64,000 bases of DNA from Brevundimonas abyssalis TAR-001. GTDB taxonomy: Bacteria; Pseudomonadota; Alphaproteobacteria; Caulobacterales; Caulobacteraceae. Under the pieces are notes generated by a model. That model was not told the origin of the DNA. It saw only the letters and a program-made list of their open reading frames with translations, and ran no database searches. Positions 30,701 through 39,080 of the stretch are shown here, in pieces. Every line of letters begins with the position of its first letter. Position 1 is the stretch's first letter. Location of the stretch: the NCBI RefSeq assembly GCF_000466985.1, contig NZ_BATC01000003.1:1-64000 (forward strand), given 5' to 3'. Both the position numbers and the translations under genes were made by a program.

Positions 30701-32886
30701 TGCCCCAGCTTCTTCTTGAAATCTTCTCCGAGGAAATCCCTGCGCGGATGCAGGCGGGGGGCGCGCGGGATCTGGAGCGGCTGGTGGGTGACCGGCTGAA
30801 GGCTGAGGGCCTGACGTGGGACGCGCTGACGACCTTCGCCGGGCCGCGGCGGTTGACGCTGGTCATCGAGGGCCTGCCGGCGGCGACGCCGGACCGGGAC
30901 GAGGAGCTGAAGGGCCCCAAGGCCTCGGCGCCGCCGCAGGCGCTGGAGGGCTTTCTGAGGAAGACCGGCCTGACCCGCGAGCAGCTGGAGGAGCGCGACG
31001 GCGTGCTCTACGCCCGCGTTCAGGAAACCGGCCGGGCGACCACCGAGGTGGTCGCCGAGACGGTGGATGCGGTGGTGCGCGCCTTCCCCTGGCCCAAGTC
31101 CATGCGATGGGGGTCAGGGACCCTGCGGTGGGTGCGGCCCATCAAGCGCATCCTGTGCCTGTTTGACGGCAAGGTCGTGCCGTTCGCCATCGACGGCATC
31201 GAGGCCCATGACATCACCGAGGGGCACCGGTTCCTGGGCACGGGCCGGGGCCTAAAGATCCGCGACTTCGCCGACTATCGCCGCCAGTTGCAGGACAATT
31301 TCGTCATGCTGGACGTGGCGGATCGCAAGCTGCGCATTCTGGAGCAGGCCAAGGCCGTGTGCGCCGACAAGGGTCTGGCGCTGGTGGACGACGACGGCCT
31401 GCTGGACGAGGTGGCCGGGCTGGCCGAATGGCCGACGCCGATCCTGGGCGACATGGACCCGCAGTTCCTGGACCTGCCGCCCGAGGTGGTGCGCCTGTCC
31501 ATGAAGGTGCACCAGAAGTATTTCGCCGTGCGCGACCCGGCCAAGGACGGGCTGGCGCCCCACTTCGTGGTGGTGGCCAATGTGGAGGCGACCGACGGGG
31601 GCAAGGCGCTGGCGGCGGGCAACTCCCGCGTGCTGTCGGCCCGCCTGAACGACGCCCGCTTCTTCTGGGACGAGGACCGCAAGGTGGGCTTCGACTCCTG
31701 GCGGGAGAAGCTGAAGGGCGTCACCTTCCATGCGAAGCTGGGCACCCTGGCCGAGCGGGTCGACCGCATCGCCGCCCTGGCCCGCGAGATCGCCCCGCTG
31801 GTGGGGGCCGATCCGGAGGAGGCAGCGCTGGCGGCCCGTCTGGCCAAGGCCGACTTGGCCAGCGGCATGGTGGGCGAGTTCCCGGAACTGCAGGGCGTGA
31901 TGGGCGGGTACTATGCGCGGGCCGAGCACGGCGACGCCATCGCCGACGCGATCCGCGATCACTACAAGCCGCAGGGGCCGGGGGACACGGTTCCGACGGC
32001 GCCGTTGACGGTGGCGGTGGCGCTGGCCGACAAGCTGGACACCCTGGTCGGCTTCTTCGCCATCGACGAGAAGCCCACGGGCTCCAAGGACCCGTTCGCC
32101 CTGCGGCGGGCGGCGTTAGGCTTCCTGCGGCTGGTACTAAGCAGCAACGTCCGGTTTTCGCTCAACCATCGCTTGATGGCCCATGGCTATCGCGTGGAAC
32201 GGGACGCGGTATCTCATCTCGTTGAGAACGACGGCGACAATCAAAGAACAATTGAATCTGCTCAGTCGAAGTTCACCGATGACTGGACCAATCGAATGCT
32301 GGCCGCAGCCCAAGCGGGCGGTCCTCGTCTCACCATTCACCGAGCCTTGTTCGAACCGGCGCAACCCGATTTGGTTGAGTTCTTTCTTGACCGCTTGAAA
32401 GTCCTCCTGCGCGACCAGGGCCAGCGCCATGATCTGGTGGATGCGGTGTTCGCGCTGGGCGACGACGATCTGGTGCGCATCGTGCGCCGGGTGGAGGCCC
32501 TGGGGGCCTTCCTCGCCACGGACGACGGGGCCAATCTGCTGGCGGGGTACAAGCGGGCGTCCAACATTCTGAAGGCCGAGGCCAAGAAGGGCGATGTGCC
32601 CATGGGCATGGTCCAGACCGGCCTGCCGAACCAGCCGGACGAAGAGACGACTCTGGCCTTCGCGGTCGGCGCGGCCGGGACGGCGGTGGATGCGGCGCTT
32701 CAGACCGAGGACTTCGCCGCCGCCATGACGGCGCTGAGCAAGCTGCGCAGCCCTGTGGACGCCTTCTTCGACAAGGTGATGGTCAACTCCGACGTGCCCG
32801 CCGAGCGGGACAACCGGCTCAAGCTGCTGGGTCAGGTGCGCGACGTCATGGGCCGCGTGGCCGACTTCGGGCAGGTGACGGGCTAG
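30700..32886 (+). CDS. glyS: Glycyl-tRNA synthetase beta subunit
   Basis: A 728-residue beta subunit that binds tRNA-Gly; the family norm is about 690. Typical segments are LLLEIFSEEIPARMQ at the start, FLRKTGLTREQLEERDG, FPWPKSMRWG, TEGHRFLG, FFWDEDRK, FHAKLGTLAERVDRI, GEFPELQGVMGGYYA and DKLDTLVGFF. Between about residues 480 and 567 (32137-32400) the sequence becomes unusual and its GC content drops to about 55%, then the family pattern resumes at FFLDRLKVLLRDQGQRHDLVDAVFAL. The frame is intact throughout. It starts one base into the stop of the small upstream gene. Confidence 0.96.
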   Translation: MPQLLLEIFSEEIPARMQAGGARDLERLVGDRLKAEGLTWDALTTFAGPRRLTLVIEGLPAATPDRDEELKGPKASAPPQALEGFLRKTGLTREQLEERDGVLYARVQETGRATTEVVAETVDAVVRAFPWPKSMRWGSGTLRWVRPIKRILCLFDGKVVPFAIDGIEAHDITEGHRFLGTGRGLKIRDFADYRRQLQDNFVMLDVADRKLRILEQAKAVCADKGLALVDDDGLLDEVAGLAEWPTPILGDMDPQFLDLPPEVVRLSMKVHQKYFAVRDPAKDGLAPHFVVVANVEATDGGKALAAGNSRVLSARLNDARFFWDEDRKVGFDSWREKLKGVTFHAKLGTLAERVDRIAALAREIAPLVGADPEEAALAARLAKADLASGMVGEFPELQGVMGGYYARAEHGDAIADAIRDHYKPQGPGDTVPTAPLTVAVALADKLDTLVGFFAIDEKPTGSKDPFALRRAALGFLRLVLSSNVRFSLNHRLMAHGYRVERDAVSHLVENDGDNQRTIESAQSKFTDDWTNRMLAAAQAGGPRLTIHRALFEPAQPDLVEFFLDRLKVLLRDQGQRHDLVDAVFALGDDDLVRIVRRVEALGAFLATDDGANLLAGYKRASNILKAEAKKGDVPMGMVQTGLPNQPDEETTLAFAVGAAGTAVDAALQTEDFAAAMTALSKLRSPVDAFFDKVMVNSDVPAERDNRLKLLGQVRDVMGRVADFGQVTG

Positions 32887-33009
32887 CGCGCCCGTCTCCT
32901 GTCCATCCCGCGCCTCATCAGTAACAATATGTGTGCCAGTTAGGGCTTTCCCTCGCGTCCGCCGCGCCTATCTGAGTGTCAACATCCACCCCTTGAGGGA
33001 GACACCATC

Positions 33010-33708
33010 ATGATCGAGCGCAGACCGTTCGACAGCCTGGGCGGCGCCGACCACGGCTGGCTCAAGGCCAAACACCATTTCTCGTTCGCGAGCTATTTCG
33101 ACCCGAACCGGGTGCAGTGGGGCAACCTGCGCGTCTGGAACGATGACGAGATCGCGGCGGGCTCGGGCTTTCCGCCTCACCCCCACGCCGACATGGAGAT
33201 CATCACCTATGTCCGCGACGGCGCCATCACCCACGAGGACAGCCTGGGCAACAAGGGCCGCACCGAGGCCGGCGACGTCCAGGTGATGAGTGCGGGCACC
33301 GGCATCCGCCATGCCGAGTACAATGCGGAGCCGGACGTCACGCGGATCTTCCAGATCTGGATCCTGCCGACCCGTCAGGGCGAAAAGCCAGCCTGGGGCG
33401 CCAGACCCTTCCCGAAGGGCGACCGGGCGGGTCAGTTCGTGGTCCTGGCCTCAGGCTTCGACGAGGACGCGGACGCCCTGCCCATTCGCACCGATGCTCG
33501 GGTGGTGGGCGCGACCCTGAAGGCGGGCGAGAGCGCCGACTATGCGCTGGGCGCGACCCGGCGCGGCTATCTGGTTCCCGCGAAGGGCGAGGTCGAGGTC
33601 AACGGCGTCCGCCTGAACGCCCGCGACGGGGCGGCTATCGAGAATGAGGACGTCATCACAGTGACGGCGATCAACGACGCGGAAATCGTCCTGGTGGACG
33701 CGGCCTAG
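33010..33708 (+). CDS. Pirin family protein
   Basis: A 232-residue bicupin. The N-terminal cupin has the pirin pattern GFPPHPHADMEIITYVRDG followed by THEDSLGNKG, GDVQVMSAGTGIRHAEYN, giving the His/His/His/Glu iron site. Members act as quercetin dioxygenases or transcriptional cofactors; which applies here is not clear. GAGGGAG lies just before the ATG. Its stop codon is the first part of a 50-base hairpin (33708-33757). Confidence 0.93.
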   Translation: MIERRPFDSLGGADHGWLKAKHHFSFASYFDPNRVQWGNLRVWNDDEIAAGSGFPPHPHADMEIITYVRDGAITHEDSLGNKGRTEAGDVQVMSAGTGIRHAEYNAEPDVTRIFQIWILPTRQGEKPAWGARPFPKGDRAGQFVVLASGFDEDADALPIRTDARVVGATLKAGESADYALGATRRGYLVPAKGEVEVNGVRLNARDGAAIENEDVITVTAINDAEIVLVDAA

Positions 33709-33757
33709 ACCGAAATCGGCCCGGTTGGACACGTCCAGCCGGGCTCAGATTTCGGTC
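33708..33757. repeat. 50-base nested hairpin at the pirin stop codon
   Basis: GACCGAAATC (33708-33717) pairs perfectly with GATTTCGGTC (33748-33757); inside it GCCCGG/CCGGGC and TGGAC/GTCCA also pair, leaving a 2-base apical loop. No T-run follows, so it may act as a bidirectional or Rho-independent-like structure without a U tract. Confidence 0.75.
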
Positions 33758-33770
33758 CAGTTTGAAGCGA

Positions 33771-33830
33771 GAGCCTGATTCACGGCATCGTCGGGATCGC
33801 GAACCGATCCCGCCTCAACCGATCAGGCTC
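33771..33830. repeat. REP-like nested palindrome next to accA
   Basis: GAGCCTGAT (33771-33779) and ATCAGGCTC (33822-33830) bracket an inner hairpin GGGATCG/CGATCCC (33793-33811). The element ends on the first base of the accA stop triplet. Confidence 0.65.
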
Positions 33831-34780
33831 TAGAATCTTCCGATGGCGTAGAAGCGCTCGGCGCGCTGGGCTTTCAGCGCGTCGGGCGTCATCGCCGTCA
33901 GGGCCTTCAGCTCTTCCTCGAGCACGTCGCCCACGGTCTGGATGGCGGTCGCGGGATCAGCGTGGGCGCCGCCCAGAGGTTCGGGGATCAGACGGTCCAC
34001 GATCTTCAGATCAATCAGGTCGGGGCCGGTGATCTTCATGGCCGCAGCCGCGTCCTTGGCCCGCGCCCCGTCGCGCCACAGGATCGAGGCGGCGCCCTCG
34101 GGAGAGATCACCGAATAGATGGAGTGCTCCAGCATCAGCACCCGGTTGGCGGCGGCCAGCGCAATGGCGCCGCCCGATCCGCCTTCGCCGGTGACCGTGG
34201 CGATCATGGGCGTGCCCAGGGTCAGGCCGCGCTCGGTGGAGCGGGCGATGGCCTCGGCCTGGCCGCGCTCCTCGGCGCCCAGCCCCGGATAGGCGCCGGC
34301 GGTGTCCACAAAGGTCAGGACCGGCAGGCCGAACTGCTCGGCCAAGTCCATCAGGCGCACCGCCTTGCGGTAGCCCTCGGGTCGGGCCATGCCGAAATTG
34401 TGAGTCAGGCGGCTGGCGGTGTCGTGGCCCTTTTCGTGGCCCATGACCACGCAGGCCTGGCCCCGGAACCGGCCCAGCCCGCCGATGATGGCCTGATCGT
34501 CGCTGAATTTGCGGTCGCCGTGCAGCTCGGTGAAGTCGGTGAACAGGCCCGCCAGATAGTCGCCAAGGTGCGGGCGCTGCGGGTGGCGCGCCACCTGCGT
34601 CTTCCGCCACGGGTCCAGCTCGGCGTAGGTCTTCTTGCGCAGCTGCTCCGCCTTCTTCCGCAGCCCCGCCACCTCGGTCTCGAACGAGCCGGCGGATTCG
34701 GACAGCAGGCTCAGCTCCTCGATCTTGGCTTCAAGCTCGGCGATCGGCTTTTCAAAATCGAGGTAGTGACGGGCGGCCAT
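33830..34780 (-). CDS. accA: Acetyl-CoA carboxylase carboxyltransferase subunit alpha
   Basis: A 316-residue crotonase-fold subunit of the carboxyltransferase that makes malonyl-CoA with AccD. Recognisable segments are YLDFEKPIAELEAKIEEL, FTELHGDRKFSDDQAIIGG, GRDxxxR-like VVMGHEKGHDT, NFGMARPEGYRKAVRLMDLA, TFVDTAGAYPGLGAEERGQ and GEGGSGGAIALAAANRV. The ATG at 34780 gives the family start; a longer frame to 34831 adds an unsupported leader. XerD lies upstream on the same strand. Confidence 0.96.
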   Translation of the reverse strand: MAARHYLDFEKPIAELEAKIEELSLLSESAGSFETEVAGLRKKAEQLRKKTYAELDPWRKTQVARHPQRPHLGDYLAGLFTDFTELHGDRKFSDDQAIIGGLGRFRGQACVVMGHEKGHDTASRLTHNFGMARPEGYRKAVRLMDLAEQFGLPVLTFVDTAGAYPGLGAEERGQAEAIARSTERGLTLGTPMIATVTGEGGSGGAIALAAANRVLMLEHSIYSVISPEGAASILWRDGARAKDAAAAMKITGPDLIDLKIVDRLIPEPLGGAHADPATAIQTVGDVLEEELKALTAMTPDALKAQRAERFYAIGRF

Positions 34781-34861
34781 GGATGTCCGGTGGGCGGCTG
34801 ATCGGGAAGCGGCGGAACCTAGAGCCGTCAACGCGCGCGGGCAAGCACGGGTTCAGAAGGC

Positions 34862-35767
34862 TCAGTCGCCTTTGGCCAGGGGGTGCTTGCTGGTCATCAC
34901 CTGGGTCAGGCGGTCGGTGGCCACGTGGGTGTAGATCTGGGTCGTGGCGATATCGGCGTGGCCCAGCAGGGTCTGGACGATGCGCAGGTCGGCGCCGCCT
35001 TCCAGCAGATGGGTGGCGAAGGCATGCCTGAGCACATGGGGGCTGACCCGGGCCGGGTCGATCCCGGCGTCCACGGCGGCCTGATCCAGAAGTTGGGCGA
35101 ACCGGCGCGGCGTCAGATGTCCGCTCTTGCCGCCGGACGGGAACAGCCACGAACTGTCGGCGCGCGCCTTGTCCGCATCGCGCAGGATCAGCCAGGCCTT
35201 CACCGCGGTGCGGGCGGCGTCGTTCAGGGGGGCCAGCCGCTCCTTGCCGCCCTTGCCGCGCACGATCAGGTGGGTGGGATCGCGCCGGACGGCCTGGACC
35301 TTGAGGCCCAGCAGCTCCGACACCCGCAGGCCCGAGGCGTAGGCCAGCTCCATCAGGCAGATCAGGCGCGCCCCCGCCGCGCCCTCCCGCGCCGAGGCGG
35401 CGGCGATCAGGCGCTCGATCTCGTCGCGGCTGAGGGTCTTCGGCAGGGGACGGCCCTGTCTGGGGGCGTCCAGTCGGCGGGACGGGTCGTCCGCGCGCCA
35501 CCCCTCGGCCAGGGCGAAACGGTAGAACTGGCGCACGGCCGAACGGCGCCGGGCCTGGGTGGCGGGCGACAGGCCGCGCCGGGACAGGTCCGCGAACCAG
35601 CCTTCGATGGCCGTCTCGTCGGCGGCCATGAGTCCGCCCGAGGCCGCGTCCTCGGCGTCGTTCAGGTCGCGGGCGTAGGCGGACAGGGTGTGGGGGGAGG
35701 CGTCGCGCTCCACCGCCATCATCTCGAGAAAGGCCTCGATCTGGGGCGAGGCGGGCGAAACCGTCAC
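34862..35767 (-). CDS. xerD: Site-specific tyrosine recombinase XerD
   Basis: A 301-residue recombinase resolving chromosome dimers at dif with XerC. The N-terminal SAM-like domain is at about 8-95. The catalytic residues are visible: Arg in [11 protein letters not shown], Lys in [11 protein letters not shown], His and Arg in [17 protein letters not shown], His in [11 protein letters not shown] and the nucleophile Tyr in TQIYTHV. Length is that of XerD (about 298) and the motif [11 protein letters not shown] favours XerD over a phage integrase. It is divergent from aroK by 57 bp. Confidence 0.93.
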   Translation of the reverse strand: MTVSPASPQIEAFLEMMAVERDASPHTLSAYARDLNDAEDAASGGLMAADETAIEGWFADLSRRGLSPATQARRRSAVRQFYRFALAEGWRADDPSRRLDAPRQGRPLPKTLSRDEIERLIAAASAREGAAGARLICLMELAYASGLRVSELLGLKVQAVRRDPTHLIVRGKGGKERLAPLNDAARTAVKAWLILRDADKARADSSWLFPSGGKSGHLTPRRFAQLLDQAAVDAGIDPARVSPHVLRHAFATHLLEGGADLRIVQTLLGHADIATTQIYTHVATDRLTQVMTSKHPLAKGD

Positions 35768-35824
35768 GAAACCCTCATCGGCGGTTGGCGGCGAACAACA
35801 GGTCGTGCAAGGGTTTCACCGATC

Positions 35825-36391
35825 ATGACCGCTGTCCTCTCCGCTTCGGAACTGAAACGTCTGAACACGCGCACCATAGCCCTGGTCGGGCTGATGGGGG
35901 TGGGAAAATCCACCGTGGGCCGACGGCTGGCGTCGCGGCTGGGCATGAAATTCTGCGACGCCGACGACGAGATCGAGGAAGCGGCGGGCATGAGCGTGTC
36001 CGACATCTTCGCCACCCTGGGCGAGGCCGCGTTCCGCGACGGCGAGGCGCGGGTCATGCGGCGGCTGCTGGAAGGCCGGCCCATCGTGCTGGCCACCGGC
36101 GGCGGCGCCATGCTGAACCCCGACACCCGGGCGCACCTGAAGCGCCATGCGGTCACCATCTGGCTGAAGGCGGACCTGAGCATCGTCGCCAGGCGCGTGG
36201 CCAAGCGCGACACCCGGCCCCTGCTGCGCGGCAAGGATCCGGCCGAGATTCTCAAGGGTCTGGCCGAGGCGCGCTATCCCATATACGCCGAGGCCGACCT
36301 TGTGGTGGAGACGGGCGGCGGCGCCCACGCCGAGGCGGTGGAGGCGATCATCAAGGCCCTGACGGAACACCAGGCGGAGACCGGCGCATGA
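35825..36391 (+). CDS. aroK: Shikimate kinase
   Basis: A 188-residue P-loop kinase phosphorylating shikimate. Walker A is [17 protein letters not shown], the shikimate-binding DxD is [18 protein letters not shown] is the Gly-rich substrate loop and RDTRPLL the lid. The ATG at 35825 follows XerD divergently; the frame is open much further upstream as a shadow of xerD. Its stop overlaps the aroB start (ATGA), the common aroK-aroB arrangement. Confidence 0.95.
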   Translation: MTAVLSASELKRLNTRTIALVGLMGVGKSTVGRRLASRLGMKFCDADDEIEEAAGMSVSDIFATLGEAAFRDGEARVMRRLLEGRPIVLATGGGAMLNPDTRAHLKRHAVTIWLKADLSIVARRVAKRDTRPLLRGKDPAEILKGLAEARYPIYAEADLVVETGGGAHAEAVEAIIKALTEHQAETGA

Positions 36392-37500
36392 CGGCGGTTT
36401 CGGTTTCGGGCGCGGGGTTCGCGCCCTATGAGGTGCTGGTTGGCTCCGGCCTGCTGGCTGACGCGGCGGCGGGCCCCGCGCGGATCGCCGCCCTGCTGAA
36501 GCAGCCCCGGGTCCTGATCGTGTCGGACGAGACGGTGGCGAGCCTGCACGCGCCGGCCCTGATCTCCGGCCTCAAGACCCATGGCGTCCACGCCGAACTG
36601 GCCACGGTCCCGGCCGGCGAGGCGTCCAAATCGTTCGCGCATCTGGAGCGGGTGCTGGACCGCTGCGCCGAAGCCGGGCTGGACCGCAAGGACATGATCG
36701 TGGCCTTGGGCGGCGGCGTGGTGGGCGACCTGGCCGGGCTTGCGGCGGCGCTCTACATGCGCGGCGTCGATTTCATCCAGGTCCCCACGACCCTTCTGGC
36801 CCAGGTGGATTCTTCGGTGGGCGGCAAGACCGCCATCGACACGCCGCGCGGCAAGAATCTGGTGGGCGTGTTCCACCAGCCGCGTCTGGTGCTGGCTGAC
36901 ATCGATGTGCTGAAGACCCTGCCGGAGCGGCAGCTGCGGTCCGGCTGGGCCGAGGTGCTCAAGCACGGCCTGATCTGCGACGCGGACTTTTTCGACTGGC
37001 TGGGCGGCGCGGGCGCTGGCGGCGCCGCGGGCGATCCTGCCGCCCTGAGCGAGGCCGTGGTGCGCTCGGTGCGGATCAAGGCGGCCGTGGTGGGCGAGGA
37101 CGAGAAGGAGGCGGGCCGCCGCGCCCTGCTGAATCTGGGCCACACCTTCGGTCACGCGCTGGAGACGGCGCTGGGCTATGACGAGGCTCTGACCCACGGC
37201 GAGGCGGTGGCCTTGGGCTGCTGCATGGCGTTCCGGTTCTCGGCGCGGCTCGGCCTGTGCGAGGACGGCGACGCACGGCGTGTGGAGGCCGTCACCGCGG
37301 CGGCGGGCCTGCCTACCCGACTGGAGCAGGCCGGCGCCTTCGCGGCGGATCGCCTGATCGCCCTGATGGCCGGCGACAAGAAGGCCGAGGGCGGCTCCCT
37401 GACCTTCATCCTGGCGCGCGGCATCGGCCGGGCCGAGGTGGTCAAGGGCGTCGACCCCGCCGAGGTGCGCGCGTTCCTGCTCGCCGAGGGCGCAGCCTGA
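36388..37500 (+). CDS. aroB: 3-dehydroquinate synthase
   Basis: A 370-residue NAD- and zinc-dependent enzyme making 3-dehydroquinate from DAHP. Family motifs are [76 protein letters not shown] and [10 protein letters not shown]; the Glu and two His in the last three form the zinc site. It starts with an ATGA overlap on aroK. A methyltransferase gene begins at or just before its stop codon. Confidence 0.96.
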   Translation: MTAVSVSGAGFAPYEVLVGSGLLADAAAGPARIAALLKQPRVLIVSDETVASLHAPALISGLKTHGVHAELATVPAGEASKSFAHLERVLDRCAEAGLDRKDMIVALGGGVVGDLAGLAAALYMRGVDFIQVPTTLLAQVDSSVGGKTAIDTPRGKNLVGVFHQPRLVLADIDVLKTLPERQLRSGWAEVLKHGLICDADFFDWLGGAGAGGAAGDPAALSEAVVRSVRIKAAVVGEDEKEAGRRALLNLGHTFGHALETALGYDEALTHGEAVALGCCMAFRFSARLGLCEDGDARRVEAVTAAAGLPTRLEQAGAFAADRLIALMAGDKKAEGGSLTFILARGIGRAEVVKGVDPAEVRAFLLAEGAA

Positions 37501-38138
37501 ACCCCGCCTGTCCCCTGTGCGAAACGACGAACGCGTCGTCTTTCGCCGACATCGGGGGCCTGCGCTATTTCCGATGCGGAGCCTGCGACCTGACGTTCCT
37601 TGATCCGGCACAGCGTCCGTCGCCGGAGGAAGAGCGCGCCGAATACGCCCTGCACCGGAACGACCCGGACGACCTCCGCTACCGCGCCTTCCTGCAGCAG
37701 GCGCTGGATCCGCTGCTCCCGCGTCTGAAGCGGGGTGCGCAAGGGCTGGATTTCGGCTGCGGCCCGGGGCCGACCCTGTCGGTCATGCTGGCCGAGGCGG
37801 GCTACCCGACGGCGGATCATGACCCCAATTTCCGGCCCGACCCCAGTGTGCTGGACCGGCGCTACGACTTCATCACCTGCACCGAAGTTGTGGAGCATCT
37901 GCACAGGCCTGGAGAGGTGTTCGCGCGGCTGGACGCCATGCTGAAGCCGGGCGGCCTCCTGTCGATCATGACCGAGCGCCTGACGCTGGAACGGGACTTC
38001 GTGGGCTGGCGCTACCGCCGTCAGCCCAGCCATGTGGTGTTCTATTCCGACCAGACCATCGACTGGATCGCGCACCGGTTCGGTTGGCGGGTCGGGCTGC
38101 ACGGGCCTCTGGTCGCCCTGTTCGAGAAGCCCGCCTAG
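37497..38138 (+). CDS. Class I SAM-dependent methyltransferase with Cys-rich head
   Basis: About 213 residues. The N-terminus CPLCETT and [12 protein letters not shown] form a four-cysteine zinc knuckle, and a methyltransferase core follows: [20 protein letters not shown] (SAM-binding loop), [14 protein letters not shown] and [16 protein letters not shown]. No ATG, GTG or TTG is near the N-terminus; the frame-opening codon that fits is CTG 37497, which would overlap the aroB stop as CTGA. The start is therefore uncertain, and translation may depend on aroB. Its stop overlaps the convergent lipoprotein stop (shared CTAG). Substrate unknown. Confidence 0.8.
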   Translation: MNPACPLCETTNASSFADIGGLRYFRCGACDLTFLDPAQRPSPEEERAEYALHRNDPDDLRYRAFLQQALDPLLPRLKRGAQGLDFGCGPGPTLSVMLAEAGYPTADHDPNFRPDPSVLDRRYDFITCTEVVEHLHRPGEVFARLDAMLKPGGLLSIMTERLTLERDFVGWRYRRQPSHVVFYSDQTIDWIAHRFGWRVGLHGPLVALFEKPA

Positions 38139-38545
38139 TCGACCGCGCGGCAGGTGGTGGGCTCCAGATTTTCGGCGGTCCAGGTGGCCATGGCGCCCTC
38201 GCCCCGCAGCTCATAGCCGCTGGCGGTGTACCAGATGCCGTCGGCGGCCCGCTGCTGGCGCAGGTCCACGGCCTTGCCGCTGACCTGGCGCACCGTGGCC
38301 ATCTGGCGCGCATTGTCGAAATCCACGCTGAGCCGCTCGCCGTTGTTGCACAGATAAACGGCGCGCACGGTGCGGGTCAGGATGCCCTCCTGAATCTCCG
38401 CCCCGGTGCGCCGTCTCGCCGTCTGGGCGTCCTGGGCGCGGGTCTGCACTTCCGCGCTGTCCGTGGGCGCCTCGGTGTCGGGCGACCCGCACGCCGAAAG
38501 CCCGAGCACGGACAGGATCATGAGGCTGGCGGAAAAAACGCGCAC
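38135..38545 (-). CDS. MliC-like lipoprotein
   Basis: A 136-residue lipoprotein. The signal peptide ends with the lipobox LSAC (Cys19), so it should be anchored to the outer or inner membrane. The C-terminal domain (YLCNNGERLSVDFDNARQMA to TTCRAVD) matches the MliC/PliC fold that inhibits C-type lysozyme: paired cysteines, a central QQRAADGIWY, and GYELRGEGAMATW. The family is widely found in proteobacterial envelopes. Its stop overlaps the stop of the convergent methyltransferase. tadA lies 31 bp upstream on the same strand. Confidence 0.8.
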   Translation of the reverse strand: MRVFSASLMILSVLGLSACGSPDTEAPTDSAEVQTRAQDAQTARRRTGAEIQEGILTRTVRAVYLCNNGERLSVDFDNARQMATVRQVSGKAVDLRQQRAADGIWYTASGYELRGEGAMATWTAENLEPTTCRAVD

Positions 38546-38576
38546 GGCGGCGACCTTTGCTGTTGCAGGCCGAAGC

Positions 38577-39080
38577 TCAACGCGGCTCGGAGGACGCCTG
38601 TTCCCCTGACTTGCGCCTCGGCTTGCGGCGCGGCGCGAAGAAGCCCTTCAGAAGTGCGCTCGCCTCATCGGCCAGGACGCCCCCTTGCACCGCCGGGCGG
38701 GAATGGCAGGTGGGCTGATCGAAGAATTTCGGCCCGTGGACCACCGCCCCGCCCTTGGGGTCGTCGGCGGCCCAGACCACCCGGCCGATGCGGGCATGGC
38801 TGATGGCGCCGGCGCACATGACGCAGGGTTCCAGCGTCACATAGAGGGTCAGGCCGGTGAGGCGGTAGTTCTGCAGGCTCTCGGCCGCCTCGCGGATGGC
38901 GCGAACCTCGGCGTGAGCGGTGGGGTCGTGCAGGGCGACCGGACGGTTGGCGCCGGTTCCGATCACCTTGCCGGTGGCCTCATCGACGACAATTGCGCCC
39001 ACGGGGACCTCTCCGGCCTCCGCTGCGGCTTGCGCTAGGTCAAGCGCCGTGCGCATGAACCGCTCATCATGGTCCGCCAT
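38577..39080 (-). CDS. tadA: tRNA-specific adenosine deaminase
   Basis: A 167-residue zinc deaminase converting A34 of tRNA-Arg(ACG) to inosine. The zinc motifs are HAEVRAIREAA (His and catalytic Glu) and EPCVMCAGAISHARI (two Cys). The C-terminus is Arg/Lys-rich. ATG 39080 gives the usual lead of about eight residues before FMRTALDLA; an internal ATG at 39056 is an alternative. The start overlaps the divergent pseudouridine synthase start (39069) by 12 bp, an odd head-on arrangement. Confidence 0.95.
   Translation of the reverse strand: MADHDERFMRTALDLAQAAAEAGEVPVGAIVVDEATGKVIGTGANRPVALHDPTAHAEVRAIREAAESLQNYRLTGLTLYVTLEPCVMCAGAISHARIGRVVWAADDPKGGAVVHGPKFFDQPTCHSRPAVQGGVLADEASALLKGFFAPRRKPRRKSGEQASSEPR

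Noticed and set aside
34862..35767. XerD-like gene as a phage or island integrase
   Set aside because: Length, motifs and housekeeping neighbours (accA, aroK) fit chromosomal XerD; no attachment repeats or phage genes are nearby.
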